NCBI GenBank assembly: GCA_946408345.1
Contig: CAMJRR010000003.1
Coordinates: 114,219 to 178,218, forward strand
Length of the DNA stretch: 64,000 nucleotides
Source of the DNA: an uncultured Bacteroidales bacterium
Lineage (GTDB): Bacteria; Bacteroidota; Bacteroidia; Bacteroidales; F082
Direction of reading: 5' to 3'
In this document: positions 9,315 through 19,118 of the stretch, piece after piece
Numbering within the stretch: the first letter of the stretch is position 1
How the letters are laid out: every line of letters starts with the position of its first letter
Made by a program: the position numbers and the translations under genes
The notes under the pieces: model-generated
Told to the model about the DNA's origin: nothing
The model's database searches: none
What the model saw: the letters and a program-made list of their open reading frames with translations, nothing else

Positions 9315-10103
9315 TTATTCTACAATAAACTTGTTGCTCACTCCATTGTATTCATAAACATAGATGCCAGGTGCATAGGTGCTCACATTGAGATGGATCC
9401 TATCGGCATCGGGCGAAAGCATCTTGGTGTCCACCAATCGGCCTTGTGAGTCGTAAACATGCATCTCGGTGGCTTTCCCATTCACAGTGTAAGGCAGTGC
9501 AATCATAAACTTGGCAGGGTTCGGATACGGATTTTGTTGGGTGATGACCATCTCTTCTGCCGAAAGATTGCCTTGGGTGGCATATATCTCAAGGTTGTAG
9601 TTTTCGCTGTAATCAACCAGATCGAATCTTAATTCATTGCCTACCCTATAAATTCCATTCAGCAAATATCCATTTTCACAAAACAGGATTTCACCCTCTT
9701 CGTTTATGAAAACCGTTGTTGCAGTACCGCCGCCGTACATTGACCTGACACAAAGGCCAATCTCAATCTTATCGTCAGTGTTAAACAAATGTTTTCCTGC
9801 GATAACCACATTGAAACCCGTAAAACTGGTAATCCATTCTCCATTCAAGGTGAAGGGAATCTCTTTCGTTAATTCAAAACTCGCATCATATACTGAAAAT
9901 CCCCTTAGGGCACCAGTATCATCATATTCGCCGAGAACATACGACACCTCGGGCAAGACCTCACAGACATATTCGCGAATCGATTGTTGGAAAACAGGCT
10001 GAATGTCTGATCCATGGTTGGTGAAAGAATGCAACAAAGTGGCTTGGGAGAAGGAAGTCAGGGTTGCAAATACGATAACTAAGGTCAAAATCATTTTTTT
10101 CAT
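9315..10103 (-). CDS. Secreted protein with C-terminal T9SS type A sorting domain
   Basis: Signal MKKMILTLVIVFATLTSFSQ; tail NPYPNPAKFMIALPYTVNGKATEMHVYDSQGRLVDTK...YAPGIYVYEYNGVSNKFIVE. Confidence 0.75.
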   Translation of the reverse strand: MKKMILTLVIVFATLTSFSQATLLHSFTNHGSDIQPVFQQSIREYVCEVLPEVSYVLGEYDDTGALRGFSVYDASFELTKEIPFTLNGEWITSFTGFNVVIAGKHLFNTDDKIEIGLCVRSMYGGGTATTVFINEEGEILFCENGYLLNGIYRVGNELRFDLVDYSENYNLEIYATQGNLSAEEMVITQQNPYPNPAKFMIALPYTVNGKATEMHVYDSQGRLVDTKMLSPDADRIHLNVSTYAPGIYVYEYNGVSNKFIVE

Positions 10104-10194
10104 TTTGTCGGATTGCCGGTTATATCCCATCGGCCCATCGGTTTTATTTATACTAAATTTGCTTGTCTACTTAGATTCAATATTACTCAATTAC

Positions 10195-10830
10195 TCACGG
10201 CATCCTATATAAACTCACCTTATTATCCAAGGTGCATTGTATCAACCCGAATTGTTTGGCATAATAGATCTCCGTCGGGAAATTCATGGTTCGCGGATAG
10301 GCAATGTCAATGAGTTTGAGGTGCATCACGCCTTCATAGTTCTTTCCGCTCACCCCGAAGGAATCAAGGTATTCCACTGTGTATTCCATCCCTCCATTGT
10401 AATCCGTCTCGTAGCATTTGTCGGGATAAAACTGGTTGCCGTCGATGCGCATGGCATAAATGGCTTCGTTGAAATACATCCTGAACTCGTCGGTGCCTTC
10501 GTGCTCGTCGTCATTTTTGTAGGCAGAGAGGGCGGTCGAAACCCGTATCGATCCGTAGGTGTTCGACCCGCTTTGGTCAATGTGCTCATGCACACCTTTG
10601 TCCGTTGGGATAATGAAAAGAATGGCAGCCCCTGTTTCCGTAGAATAGGAACTGGCGGCATCAAACCTGAACGATTGCATGATGCCATTGTCGTCCATCA
10701 TCGTGAAATGGAGGTTCGTAGTGTCGGCGAACCAGTCACGATTGGCATCGTTCACTTGATAGAATTTCGTCTTCACGCAAGAGGCCATCACCAAAGCCAA
10801 TGCACACACGATTATGATTCTATTCTTCAT
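10195..10830 (-). CDS. Uncharacterised lipoprotein
   Basis: Internal start MKNRIIIVCALALVMASCVKTKFYQ; lipobox ALVMASC. Confidence 0.65.
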   Translation of the reverse strand: MKNRIIIVCALALVMASCVKTKFYQVNDANRDWFADTTNLHFTMMDDNGIMQSFRFDAASSYSTETGAAILFIIPTDKGVHEHIDQSGSNTYGSIRVSTALSAYKNDDEHEGTDEFRMYFNEAIYAMRIDGNQFYPDKCYETDYNGGMEYTVEYLDSFGVSGKNYEGVMHLKLIDIAYPRTMNFPTEIYYAKQFGLIQCTLDNKVSLYRMP

Positions 10831-11485
10831 AGTACCAGTATTTTTCACCGTTCGACATGATGACTCCCAACAGGCCCTTCTCGTAGTTGTAGTAATACGT
10901 TTCAGCATAGATAGAGCCTTCCTCTACGTTGTTATAATAACACTCTTCTGCCTTCAGCTTGAATACATCATGGTAGTATTGGCCATTGATTTCCAAAGAA
11001 TCGACCACATTGTAGTTGGAATGGTCCTCACCGATGAAAGGAAACCTTGCGGCACCCACGGCATAAAGGTTAGCTTGTCTTTCTGATTCCCACCCTTCTT
11101 CTTCAAACATCATGTATAAATTCGAGAAATTGATTTCCACCTCGAAAAGAGGATAATTCGGTGTGCATTTCGTGATGTCCACCTCATAATCATAATAAAA
11201 GTTCGGGGCGGGCTTGTATTTTTCAAGATAGATGTAGTTGTCACCAGACTCTTTCTGGCGGTGGCGCGACACGGAGAAGTCGATAATCACGCGGTCGCTC
11301 TCGTGCTGCAAGCGGAACATGTCGCCGTTTTGGTAAGGCACAGTGGCTAAATAACGTTCTGGGATTTTCCCAAAATCCTTATAGATGGGTTCTTTGTGTC
11401 GAGGACAAGCTGTAAGCAACACCATCATGGCTCCTAAAACAATAGGAAGCAATACAATTCTGAAAACTTTATTCGTTTTATTCAT
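10820..11485 (-). CDS. Uncharacterised lipoprotein
   Basis: MNKTNKVFRIVLLPIVLGAMMVLLTACPRHKEP; lipobox; 11 nt overlap with the downstream gene. Confidence 0.65.
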   Translation of the reverse strand: MNKTNKVFRIVLLPIVLGAMMVLLTACPRHKEPIYKDFGKIPERYLATVPYQNGDMFRLQHESDRVIIDFSVSRHRQKESGDNYIYLEKYKPAPNFYYDYEVDITKCTPNYPLFEVEINFSNLYMMFEEEGWESERQANLYAVGAARFPFIGEDHSNYNVVDSLEINGQYYHDVFKLKAEECYYNNVEEGSIYAETYYYNYEKGLLGVIMSNGEKYWYYEE

Positions 11486-11563
11486 GGGTTGTGTTTTTGA
11501 ATTACAGCCGCAAAAAGGGCCAAATTTTTCTTATATGTTTGGTTTAGTTTTATCTTTGTCACA

Positions 11564-12694
11564 TTAGTAAATCAATCCCGAACCGCCCACTGAAATCATG
11601 TGGATGGCAGAGATGCCACCGCCAAAATTCGACAAACCGCAATGGTATTTTATTCCGATAGATCCCCCTTCGAAAGCACCATGCGTCTTGATACTTAACA
11701 ACAAACCTGCACGTGCAGTTTGATAAAATTTCTCCAACTCATCTATCTCATCATACGACAATTGCTTGTCGCTATAAGTCTCCCAACATCCACCGACACC
11801 CAACACAGGCGAAACGCTCAACCTTTTGCCCGAAAACACGGGATAAGAGGCATCCAAATAGAAATTAAACAGTGTATTGTGACGACCAGCTTCATAAACT
11901 CCTGTTGAATATGGTTTGTCCACCTTAGTTTTGCTCAGCACAATGTCGTAACCCAATTCCAACAATAGCTTTTTGTAAGCCAAGGCAAAGCTTAGTCCAA
12001 AACCAACGATGGGTGTCATGGTCTCGCTCAGCTTGCCCGTTACATAGCCACCACACAAGTCCAAGCCCATACCCCAGCCCCAATTATCTTTGTTGGCCCT
12101 GATTGCGTGTGTTGATATCACATGATGGACAAACCACATGTAGTCGCTGTTGGGATAGTTTTCCAAGAATTTTTCGGATTTATTGTCCAACTCATTTTGG
12201 TTTTTATAGGAAAACGGTGTCACAAGCCAATCCAAGAAGAGTGTCAAGAAAGCCTTGTCCTCGGCTGAAGCATCCGCTTCCTCAACATTGAATCGGAGCA
12301 GATGCTCATCCTCCACGCTACGCCGATAGAGCTGTGTTCTTAGTTCGTCGTTTGCTGGCATTATTTTGGCGTTCAAATTCGCATCAAAAGTGGAGTCTAT
12401 CTGCCGCATATAGACCGTTAAAGCATCAAATTCGCGTGTCCACATCAGGATTTGGCACAATTCCATCGGAGTAAGTGCGAAATAATGCTCATCCTCCAAA
12501 CCCAAAAGATAGTCTTTGACTTCCGTCACTTTTTCATAATCTCGGTCCAGAAGCTTCTCTAACAGGAAAGCTCGTCCTTTTTCAATCTTTGTGCCCTTCG
12601 ACTGAAGGATTTCTTCCTCGATCTGTGCATAGCAGCCAATGGGAACGGCAAACAAAACTGCCAATGCCATTGCAAATAATAACGTCTTTTTCAT
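11564..12694 (-). CDS. Uncharacterised secreted/outer-membrane protein
   Basis: Signal MKKTLLFAMALAVLFAVPIGCYAQ; barrel-like C-terminus. Confidence 0.6.
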   Translation of the reverse strand: MKKTLLFAMALAVLFAVPIGCYAQIEEEILQSKGTKIEKGRAFLLEKLLDRDYEKVTEVKDYLLGLEDEHYFALTPMELCQILMWTREFDALTVYMRQIDSTFDANLNAKIMPANDELRTQLYRRSVEDEHLLRFNVEEADASAEDKAFLTLFLDWLVTPFSYKNQNELDNKSEKFLENYPNSDYMWFVHHVISTHAIRANKDNWGWGMGLDLCGGYVTGKLSETMTPIVGFGLSFALAYKKLLLELGYDIVLSKTKVDKPYSTGVYEAGRHNTLFNFYLDASYPVFSGKRLSVSPVLGVGGCWETYSDKQLSYDEIDELEKFYQTARAGLLLSIKTHGAFEGGSIGIKYHCGLSNFGGGISAIHMISVGGSGLIY

Positions 12695-12699
12695 GGTTT

Positions 12700-14058
12700 T
12701 TATCTATTAACGACAATTTTCTGCGTGGAATTGCCCACCGTGACAAAATACATCCCCTCAGCCAATCCCGACACATCAATCTGCTGGGTTTCACCCATAA
12801 TTTGCCCCTGTAGCAACACCTGTCCCATCAGATTGCTGATACGATACGTCTGTCCCTGTAGAGACGCAATGCTCTGCGTCTCCAATACCAACACCCCATC
12901 CGTCGGGTTAGGATACATCCCCATCACACCCGCCGTCGGCTCGTCTATCCCGTCAGTCGATGAGTAATGGAAATCAAAATAGTAATAGTCGCCATCGTCA
13001 TCCATGATGAGCTGTTCCACCTTGTTACGAAGCGGGACTTCCCAGTCTAACAATTCCCAAAACAATGGAAGGCCTGAGATGTATTCGATTTCGGGCGTTC
13101 CGTAGGCGATATGATAGACTTCTTCCAATTCCCATGCTTCATCATAAGGATAATAGAAGTATTCATAATAGTCGGTGCAATTGTTGTCGTCATCATACAA
13201 ATACTCGAACTTGTCGCGATAAGTCCAGTCCTGTGCGCCTGGCTGATGATAATATGAGATTTCGGTAAGAAGATTCCCCGATGCATCATGGTCATAACTA
13301 TGTTTGTACTGCTCATACCATTCTTCCCCGTTCCATCCGTATTCAATCTCTTCATAACACTGCTGGGATTCATAATGGTAAACGGTTTTGCTTATCGTAT
13401 ACCAGTATCCCGTCCAGTAGCTATCAATTTCCTCGGTGCAAAGGCCTTCTTCGTAGTGGTATTCGGTTCTGCCATCGCCTACCCATTCCCCACTCTCATT
13501 GGGAATGTAGGTGGTCGTCACTTGAAGAAGCCCGTCCTCATAATCCCAGGTTTGCTTGTTCGTTTCCACCCAATTTCCACCCTCCATCCAGTATCTCATG
13601 GAAAGGACAACATGCTTGTCTTCATCGTATGACAGGACGATTTTCTCGTACATTTGCCATGTTTCATTGAAAAAGGAGTAATAGATTTCCTCCACAAGGT
13701 TTTGCGCATTGTAGTAATAATCTTCTTTATCCCCGGCGTCGTAGTCAATTATGGAGGTCAGACGGTCTTGCTCATCGTAGACGTACTCGTAGGCAAACTC
13801 CATTTCCCACTCGTCATCAAGATAATAAATGGCAAACCAAGTACAATTGGAATGCGTGTCGTAATCGAGAATGACTTTCATGTATTCGCTCGTGACGCTG
13901 TCCAATTCAGTAGTGTACACATTCTCGCGGCTGTTCATTTTCTCCACCAGCCGCAAGCTCTCTTCCCAAGACCTCGGTTTGGATTCTTTCCTGATAGGTT
14001 GTGCCGAAGCCGAAATAAGGCAGCACATCAAGGCTGCAATTAAAATGGTGTTTTTCAT
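12700..14058 (-). CDS. Secreted YD/RHS-like repeat protein with T9SS sorting tail
   Basis: MKNTILIAALMCCLISASAQ; repeated YDEQDRLTSIIDYD..., YNAQNLVEEIYY...; tail MYPNPTDGVLVLETQ...ISNLMGQVLLQGQI...GLAEGMYFVTVGNSTQKIVVNR. Confidence 0.75.
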   Translation of the reverse strand: MKNTILIAALMCCLISASAQPIRKESKPRSWEESLRLVEKMNSRENVYTTELDSVTSEYMKVILDYDTHSNCTWFAIYYLDDEWEMEFAYEYVYDEQDRLTSIIDYDAGDKEDYYYNAQNLVEEIYYSFFNETWQMYEKIVLSYDEDKHVVLSMRYWMEGGNWVETNKQTWDYEDGLLQVTTTYIPNESGEWVGDGRTEYHYEEGLCTEEIDSYWTGYWYTISKTVYHYESQQCYEEIEYGWNGEEWYEQYKHSYDHDASGNLLTEISYYHQPGAQDWTYRDKFEYLYDDDNNCTDYYEYFYYPYDEAWELEEVYHIAYGTPEIEYISGLPLFWELLDWEVPLRNKVEQLIMDDDGDYYYFDFHYSSTDGIDEPTAGVMGMYPNPTDGVLVLETQSIASLQGQTYRISNLMGQVLLQGQIMGETQQIDVSGLAEGMYFVTVGNSTQKIVVNR

Positions 14059-14085
14059 CGTATCAAAGATTTGAAATTCTTGCTG

Positions 14086-14093
14086 CAAAAGTA
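14086..14093 (-). promoter_or_regulatory. -7 box TACTTTTG for the T9SS protein gene
   Basis: TAnnTTTG match ~28 nt upstream of ATG 14058. Confidence 0.45.
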
Positions 14094-14184
14094 TAGCAAA
14101 AAAACGCTGTTTTTCCGATGCCAAAGCCCATTACAAACTTTTCCAAAACTTCATTGTTGATTATCAGTCACTTGAACTTCTTGA

Positions 14185-15027
14185 TTACAACATTTTTCCT
14201 CTTGCGTCCATACACTCCGTCTGTATGGCCGTCTCCAACGGCCTTGCAATCAGATCGCCGTTGACATTATACTCGATGATAATTTTTATCCAACCAAGGC
14301 GTGCCGTACTTTCTTCAATATACTTGAAGCCGATATAGGCTGCCTCGCCAATCGGAAGATTATAGCATTCTACCGAGGCAAGAACTTCTGATACATACAC
14401 GGTGGCTTCCGTCACTTCAGGGTTGAGAAGATACGGGAATTCCCTATTAGATTCGTATAAAACAAAATAAGGATAAGGACTTGACATAAAGGAATCATCC
14501 GAATTTAGCATGTCATCTTTCTCATGTTGAACAAGAACATCCAAATTGTAGGATTCTTGGAGCGGGTCAGATTCAAGCAGTTTGTTGCATGTCAGTCTGT
14601 AATCAAGATAAATCAAGGGAATGCTGTCGGTGGGATAAATGGTTGAGTCGACATGATAGTAAACTTCGTTCAAGACGGTTTGCGAATGAAATTTCAAGTT
14701 GCTGGAACTGTGCAGCGAAATGTTATACATATACCTTGGATGATTGAGGTCTTCGCTGTTGGGGTCAACGGACACTTCCGATACTATTGAAAAATCATTG
14801 GTTCCATCCCCATTCACGTCAAATTCCTTTGAGTAGTATGACATATCACTATTTAGTTCAAAGTACTCCCACTCAATGTTGTCGTAGATCACGACATCCA
14901 TGCCTTCATAATCACCGAAGGTGATTTGGTTAGTGGTAGGCTCTTCCCCTGGTTTCGGGTCTTTCCCGCACGACGGCATAATGCAAACCACCGCCAGTGC
15001 CATTGCGAATAATAACGTCTTTTTCAT
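14185..15027 (-). CDS. Uncharacterised lipoprotein
   Basis: MKKTLLFAMALAVVCIMPSCGKDPKPGEEP; lipobox IMPSC. Confidence 0.65.
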   Translation of the reverse strand: MKKTLLFAMALAVVCIMPSCGKDPKPGEEPTTNQITFGDYEGMDVVIYDNIEWEYFELNSDMSYYSKEFDVNGDGTNDFSIVSEVSVDPNSEDLNHPRYMYNISLHSSSNLKFHSQTVLNEVYYHVDSTIYPTDSIPLIYLDYRLTCNKLLESDPLQESYNLDVLVQHEKDDMLNSDDSFMSSPYPYFVLYESNREFPYLLNPEVTEATVYVSEVLASVECYNLPIGEAAYIGFKYIEESTARLGWIKIIIEYNVNGDLIARPLETAIQTECMDARGKML

Positions 15028-15085
15028 TGCTGTTGTTATTATTGGTTCTCTTTTTTCTTTTGTCGTTTCGTGTCACCGGAAATCT

Positions 15086-16480
15086 CTATTTCTTCACCGC
15101 CACCCGCGCCACATAATTTTTCCCATCCGCATCAGTAATCCTCACCAAATACACCCCTTCCACCAATCCACTCACATCAATCTCATTACTGTCTCTCACC
15201 GTCTTCACCAGCTGCCCAAGCGCATTGTAAACTCGCATTTCAGCAAATTCAGAACCTTCGATGTAAACCATTTCCGTGGCAGGATTGGGCCAAACGGCAA
15301 GATGGCTTTCGGTTGGTTCATCCAAACTGTTGTATTCGGAGTAATGGAAATCCATCAAATCAATCTCTATCCCCTCTTCCAACAATTTGAGTTTCAGTAG
15401 TTTGTTGTATACTGGAATATCCAAGCCCATCCTATTGAGAATTGGACCACCTATCTCCATTGTATTCCAAAACCTATTGAGACCTGCTATTTGGTCAATG
15501 CCTACAGATGGGTCGTAAGTCATTTCGTAGCCATCTTCCAATTGCCAATCTCCAGAAAAGTTGTCATATACATTGTAAGCCGTGCAGTTATAGTTGTCGT
15601 CGTATAAAAACTCGGTCTTTAAGTCGTAATAATACACTTGCGAGCCGATGTATTGGTCAAAACCAATCATGGAAAGAAGATGGCCTGCGGTATCATATTC
15701 AAACACGTATCTGCCATCGCCACTCCATTCATCATTGCTTGTGCGGTTATAATAAGCCATTTCAATGCACGAGCCTTGCTCGTTGTACGCATACTCAGTC
15801 TTGTAAACAAGATACCATTCACCTTCCCAAATGCTTGAAATCACCTGTGCACAAAGCCCTTGGGCATTGTAGTAGTAATCGGTCATGTAATGGGGCTGCC
15901 AATGGTTTTCAACGAAGTCATAATACACCTCGTTTTGGAGCAGGCCGTTTTCGTATTCGTAGACCCTTTTGGCCGATTCAATCCATCCGTCAAAATAGTT
16001 GTATCCAATATACAAAGTAAGGTTTCCGGCTTCGTCATACTCGTTGGTATGTTTTGTGTTCAGCTCCCATGTGTTTCCCGACAGGTAAGTGGAGATTGCT
16101 TCCACTATCAGGCTTTGTTCGTTGTAGGTGTATTCCGTCTTGTTGGTCTGTATACCGTCATAGTGCGTCACCGAAGTCAAGCGGTTTTGCTCGTCGTAGG
16201 TGTTTTCGAAGGATTGTTCGAGATACCATGAAGTGTTAGTCGGGTAATAACGCATTTCCTTGGTGCAGTTGAGACGGCTGTCGTATTCATATAGGAAACG
16301 AGCCTCATTCCCAGTGACGCTGTCCAATTTCAGGGTGAAATTGTTCTCATGACAGTTCAGCCGTTCCACATGCTGGATTTTGGCTTTCATAGACTTCAAA
16401 GTCTCCGGCTTTTGGGTTTGTTGTGCTGAGACTGACACGATGCAGCACATCAAAGCTACAATTAAAAGACTGTTTTTCAT
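15086..16480 (-). CDS. Secreted YD/RHS-like repeat protein with T9SS sorting tail (paralog of 12700-14058)
   Basis: MKNSLLIVALMCCIVSVSAQ; YDEQNRLTSVTHYDGIQTNKTEYTYNEQ repeats; tail VWPNPATEMVYIEGSEFAEMRVYNALGQLVKTV...GLVEGVYLVRITDADGKNYVARVAVKK. Confidence 0.75.
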   Translation of the reverse strand: MKNSLLIVALMCCIVSVSAQQTQKPETLKSMKAKIQHVERLNCHENNFTLKLDSVTGNEARFLYEYDSRLNCTKEMRYYPTNTSWYLEQSFENTYDEQNRLTSVTHYDGIQTNKTEYTYNEQSLIVEAISTYLSGNTWELNTKHTNEYDEAGNLTLYIGYNYFDGWIESAKRVYEYENGLLQNEVYYDFVENHWQPHYMTDYYYNAQGLCAQVISSIWEGEWYLVYKTEYAYNEQGSCIEMAYYNRTSNDEWSGDGRYVFEYDTAGHLLSMIGFDQYIGSQVYYYDLKTEFLYDDNYNCTAYNVYDNFSGDWQLEDGYEMTYDPSVGIDQIAGLNRFWNTMEIGGPILNRMGLDIPVYNKLLKLKLLEEGIEIDLMDFHYSEYNSLDEPTESHLAVWPNPATEMVYIEGSEFAEMRVYNALGQLVKTVRDSNEIDVSGLVEGVYLVRITDADGKNYVARVAVKK

Positions 16481-16550
16481 TGTATCAAAGATTTGAAATT
16501 CATATTTTGCAGAAGTAAAGCAATAAATTGCTGTTTTTTCAATGGGTTGT

Positions 16551-17000
16551 TTAAATCGGGAAATATATACCGATGCTGTAAAGCAACATCACAGGGACAT
16601 TCTTATTCGCCTCAGGGATATTAGGTCCTTCACCCACTTTAGCTCCGAGACCTATTTGGAATTGAAATACTTTTGGCGCCCTGAAGGTGTAGACAGGGCC
16701 AAGTAACGCTTGAGTGTAGGTGTTACCTATGCCTTGGTGCCAATATAACAGCGAAATCATGGAACTGTTGATGAAAGGCTTGAAGTGATAATTGATGCCT
16801 GCACCAAAACTTCTGAATCCAATTCCAGCCTGGGCACTGAAATGATTGCCAAACATGAACTCGAAGTCGGCCCCGACGATGCCGCCACCTCCTTGAAGAA
16901 CGCCCGCCGAGATAGACATTTTCTTTTCACTGGGAACACGTTGCGCCATCAATTGAACTGAAAACATGGCAACCAAAACGATTAAAACAAGTTTTTTCAT
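16551..17000 (-). CDS. Small outer-membrane beta-barrel-like protein
   Basis: MKKLVLIVLVAMFSVQLMAQ signal (internal ATG 17000), Gly/aromatic alternating strands, C-terminal SIGIYFPI. Confidence 0.55.
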   Translation of the reverse strand: MKKLVLIVLVAMFSVQLMAQRVPSEKKMSISAGVLQGGGGIVGADFEFMFGNHFSAQAGIGFRSFGAGINYHFKPFINSSMISLLYWHQGIGNTYTQALLGPVYTFRAPKVFQFQIGLGAKVGEGPNIPEANKNVPVMLLYSIGIYFPI

Positions 17001-17109
17001 AGGGATAAGTTTTTTTATGGTTAATACTTGATTTGATAATGTCTGCTCATGGTTTGATACGTTTTGGGCCTTTTCTCCGTCCACAAGCAATAAAGAAAGG
17101 CGTTTGCCA

Positions 17110-17280
17110 TTCGTTTGATTGCTTATTATCTTGGAGGCTCTGGTAAACCTTGACACTATAAGCACGAATTAGTTCACGCCCTAAAACGCGAACTTTCCGC
17201 TTGCTTATTCTCGTGTCGAAAATTTACCAGATTTCCCAAGAGAGAACAAGAGCGTAAAGCCCTTCATTATGTCTTTATTT
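17110..17280 (-). ncRNA. Candidate structured RNA: extended nested hairpin (possible Bacteroidales-1/6S-like RNA or long 5' leader)
   Basis: Nested complementary segments: 17129-17134/17236-17241, 17140-17147/17223-17230, 17152-17156/17213-17217, 17158-17163/17203-17208, 17171-17178/17187-17194; TACTTTTG box just upstream. Confidence 0.55.
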
Positions 17281-17285
17281 GTCTG

Positions 17286-17293
17286 CAAAAGTA
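17286..17293 (-). promoter_or_regulatory. -7 box TACTTTTG upstream of candidate structured RNA
   Basis: TAnnTTTG match on the minus strand. Confidence 0.5.
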
Positions 17294-17347
17294 ATACTTT
17301 TCCATTTTACAACGGTTAAATTCAATAAAAAATCACTTTTTGCCATC

Positions 17348-18079
17348 CTAATATCCTACAATTCTATCGGCGAACTGACTCCATCCCCAAGCGGACTTGT
17401 AGGCTTCCACGCTGGCTTGTGGAACCTTGATTTCCTGAAGACGAGACAGAAGATAATCCGATTCCACCAGCGCAAACGACGGAGGTGTAACAGCTCGACA
17501 AGTCATGGAAGTCAACGAAGCACAGTCTTCAAAAGCATGTACCTCTATCCACTTGATGGAAGCAGGCAAATCAACCGAAGTCAGGTTGCCACATCCATGA
17601 AATGCATCATATTCAATCTCTTCAAGCGATTCTGAAAGGGTGACGCTACTCAATTCCGTACAACCAAAGAAAGCGTAATTGCCAATTTTGGTGACCGTAT
17701 TGGGCAACACTATGGATGTCAGCTTATTACATCCCCAAAAAGCATCGCTCTTGATTCCTACTACCGAATAAGTCTGGCCAAGATGCGTGAACTCGGCAGG
17801 AATGACTTCCTTCCCATAATACTGCCTGTTGACCAGCTCGGGATTGAAATCCGTCGCTCTGGTGACGACGGCAGTGTTGGGCGAAACGAGGATGAAATAC
17901 ATCTTTTTCAAGTCGTTTCGATAACTGGCCTCAACTATTACTTGACCATCGCGGACCACTTCTTGTGTGGAAATGGTTTTCAGCGGGTCGTTTTCATCCT
18001 TTTGGCAAGCGGTCATGGCTAAGCCCAAAACAAGGACCAGCAAGCCTTTCCATAAATTCTTTGTATTCATCGATTTCAT
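17348..18079 (-). CDS. BspA-like leucine-rich-repeat (LRR_5) lipoprotein
   Basis: Lipobox LAMTACQKD; repeats AFWGCNKLTSIVLPNTVTKIGNYAFFGCTELSSVTLSESLEEIEYDAFHGCGNLTSVDLP. Confidence 0.85.
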   Translation of the reverse strand: MKSMNTKNLWKGLLVLVLGLAMTACQKDENDPLKTISTQEVVRDGQVIVEASYRNDLKKMYFILVSPNTAVVTRATDFNPELVNRQYYGKEVIPAEFTHLGQTYSVVGIKSDAFWGCNKLTSIVLPNTVTKIGNYAFFGCTELSSVTLSESLEEIEYDAFHGCGNLTSVDLPASIKWIEVHAFEDCASLTSMTCRAVTPPSFALVESDYLLSRLQEIKVPQASVEAYKSAWGWSQFADRIVGY

Positions 18080-18096
18080 TTTTTTAGTCCATAGAA

Positions 18097-19044
18097 TTAC
18101 ATTCCAACAATGATGTCCTTATACAATCGCCAGAAATAGCTCTCCTTGTATAGGTCGACACTTTGTGCCGGAACAAGGATACGCTCGATGGCGTTGCTCA
18201 GCATGAAATAGTCTTCATAATGCTGGCCATTGGGGTCTTTCTCAGGAGGGGTTGTTGGTCGGCATATTAAGGTGGTCAACGACGAACAATCATCCAAAGG
18301 ATTCACGCCCAGATAGTTCACCGATGCAGGAATCTCAAAACTGGTGAGCCCCGAGTCATAGAATGCGTCATCACAAATAGTGGTGACATGATCGTGCAAA
18401 GTGACGGATGTCAAAGAAAAACACATGGAGAACATGCCACAGGGAATCTTCTCCATCGACTCAGGAATCTCAACGCTGGTCAGGCACGTAGAAGAAAAGA
18501 CGCTATTTCCGAAACCGTTCACGGAACTGGGAATCACCACAGAAGTCAAGCCTGAACCAGCGAAAGCGGCATCACCAATGTATTTCACCGAATTGGGAAT
18601 GTCAATCGAGGTCAGATGAACACACTCACTGAAAGCCCAGTTTCGTATGGTGTCAATACTGTTGGGCATCTCGACTGAGGACACCAGACTGACAAGTTCA
18701 TGATTCTGGACAGAGGCTTTAAATGCGCCTTCGCCAATACAAGTCACCTTATAGGTCTTGCCGTTATGGACAAAACGGTCTGGGATGACGATGTCGCCGC
18801 GATAGATCCAAGGCGATTGCTCCTCTTGAACGGTATAAAACCTGTTATAACTGACCACCTCAGCAGTGGTATCAGAGAGAAGATGAAAATACATTTTGGT
18901 GTTGTCGGAATAGCTTACCTCAACCGTAGTGCCGAAATAGTTTTCAACCTCATCGGTGGAGACAATCCCCAGGATATCTGCATCGGACTTTCGGCATCCT
19001 GCAATGAGGATTGCTGTAATGAGGATTAGAAATGTCTTTTTCAT
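18097..19044 (-). CDS. BspA-like leucine-rich-repeat (LRR_5) lipoprotein
   Basis: Lipobox LIAGCRKS; repeats AFSECVHLTSIDIPNSVKYIGDAAFAGSGLTSVVIPSSV. Confidence 0.85.
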   Translation of the reverse strand: MKKTFLILITAILIAGCRKSDADILGIVSTDEVENYFGTTVEVSYSDNTKMYFHLLSDTTAEVVSYNRFYTVQEEQSPWIYRGDIVIPDRFVHNGKTYKVTCIGEGAFKASVQNHELVSLVSSVEMPNSIDTIRNWAFSECVHLTSIDIPNSVKYIGDAAFAGSGLTSVVIPSSVNGFGNSVFSSTCLTSVEIPESMEKIPCGMFSMCFSLTSVTLHDHVTTICDDAFYDSGLTSFEIPASVNYLGVNPLDDCSSLTTLICRPTTPPEKDPNGQHYEDYFMLSNAIERILVPAQSVDLYKESYFWRLYKDIIVGM

Positions 19045-19118
19045 ATCTGTTTAGATTAAAAACTTCCACAAAGGTAAGCATTAAAAATGCTTGTCAAGGG
19101 GGTATTGAGGGGCTGCAA

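Noticed and set aside
12595-12610. cccttcgactgaagg as a third copy of the 24 nt dispersed repeat
   Set aside because: Only the CTTCGAC core matches; flanks do not.
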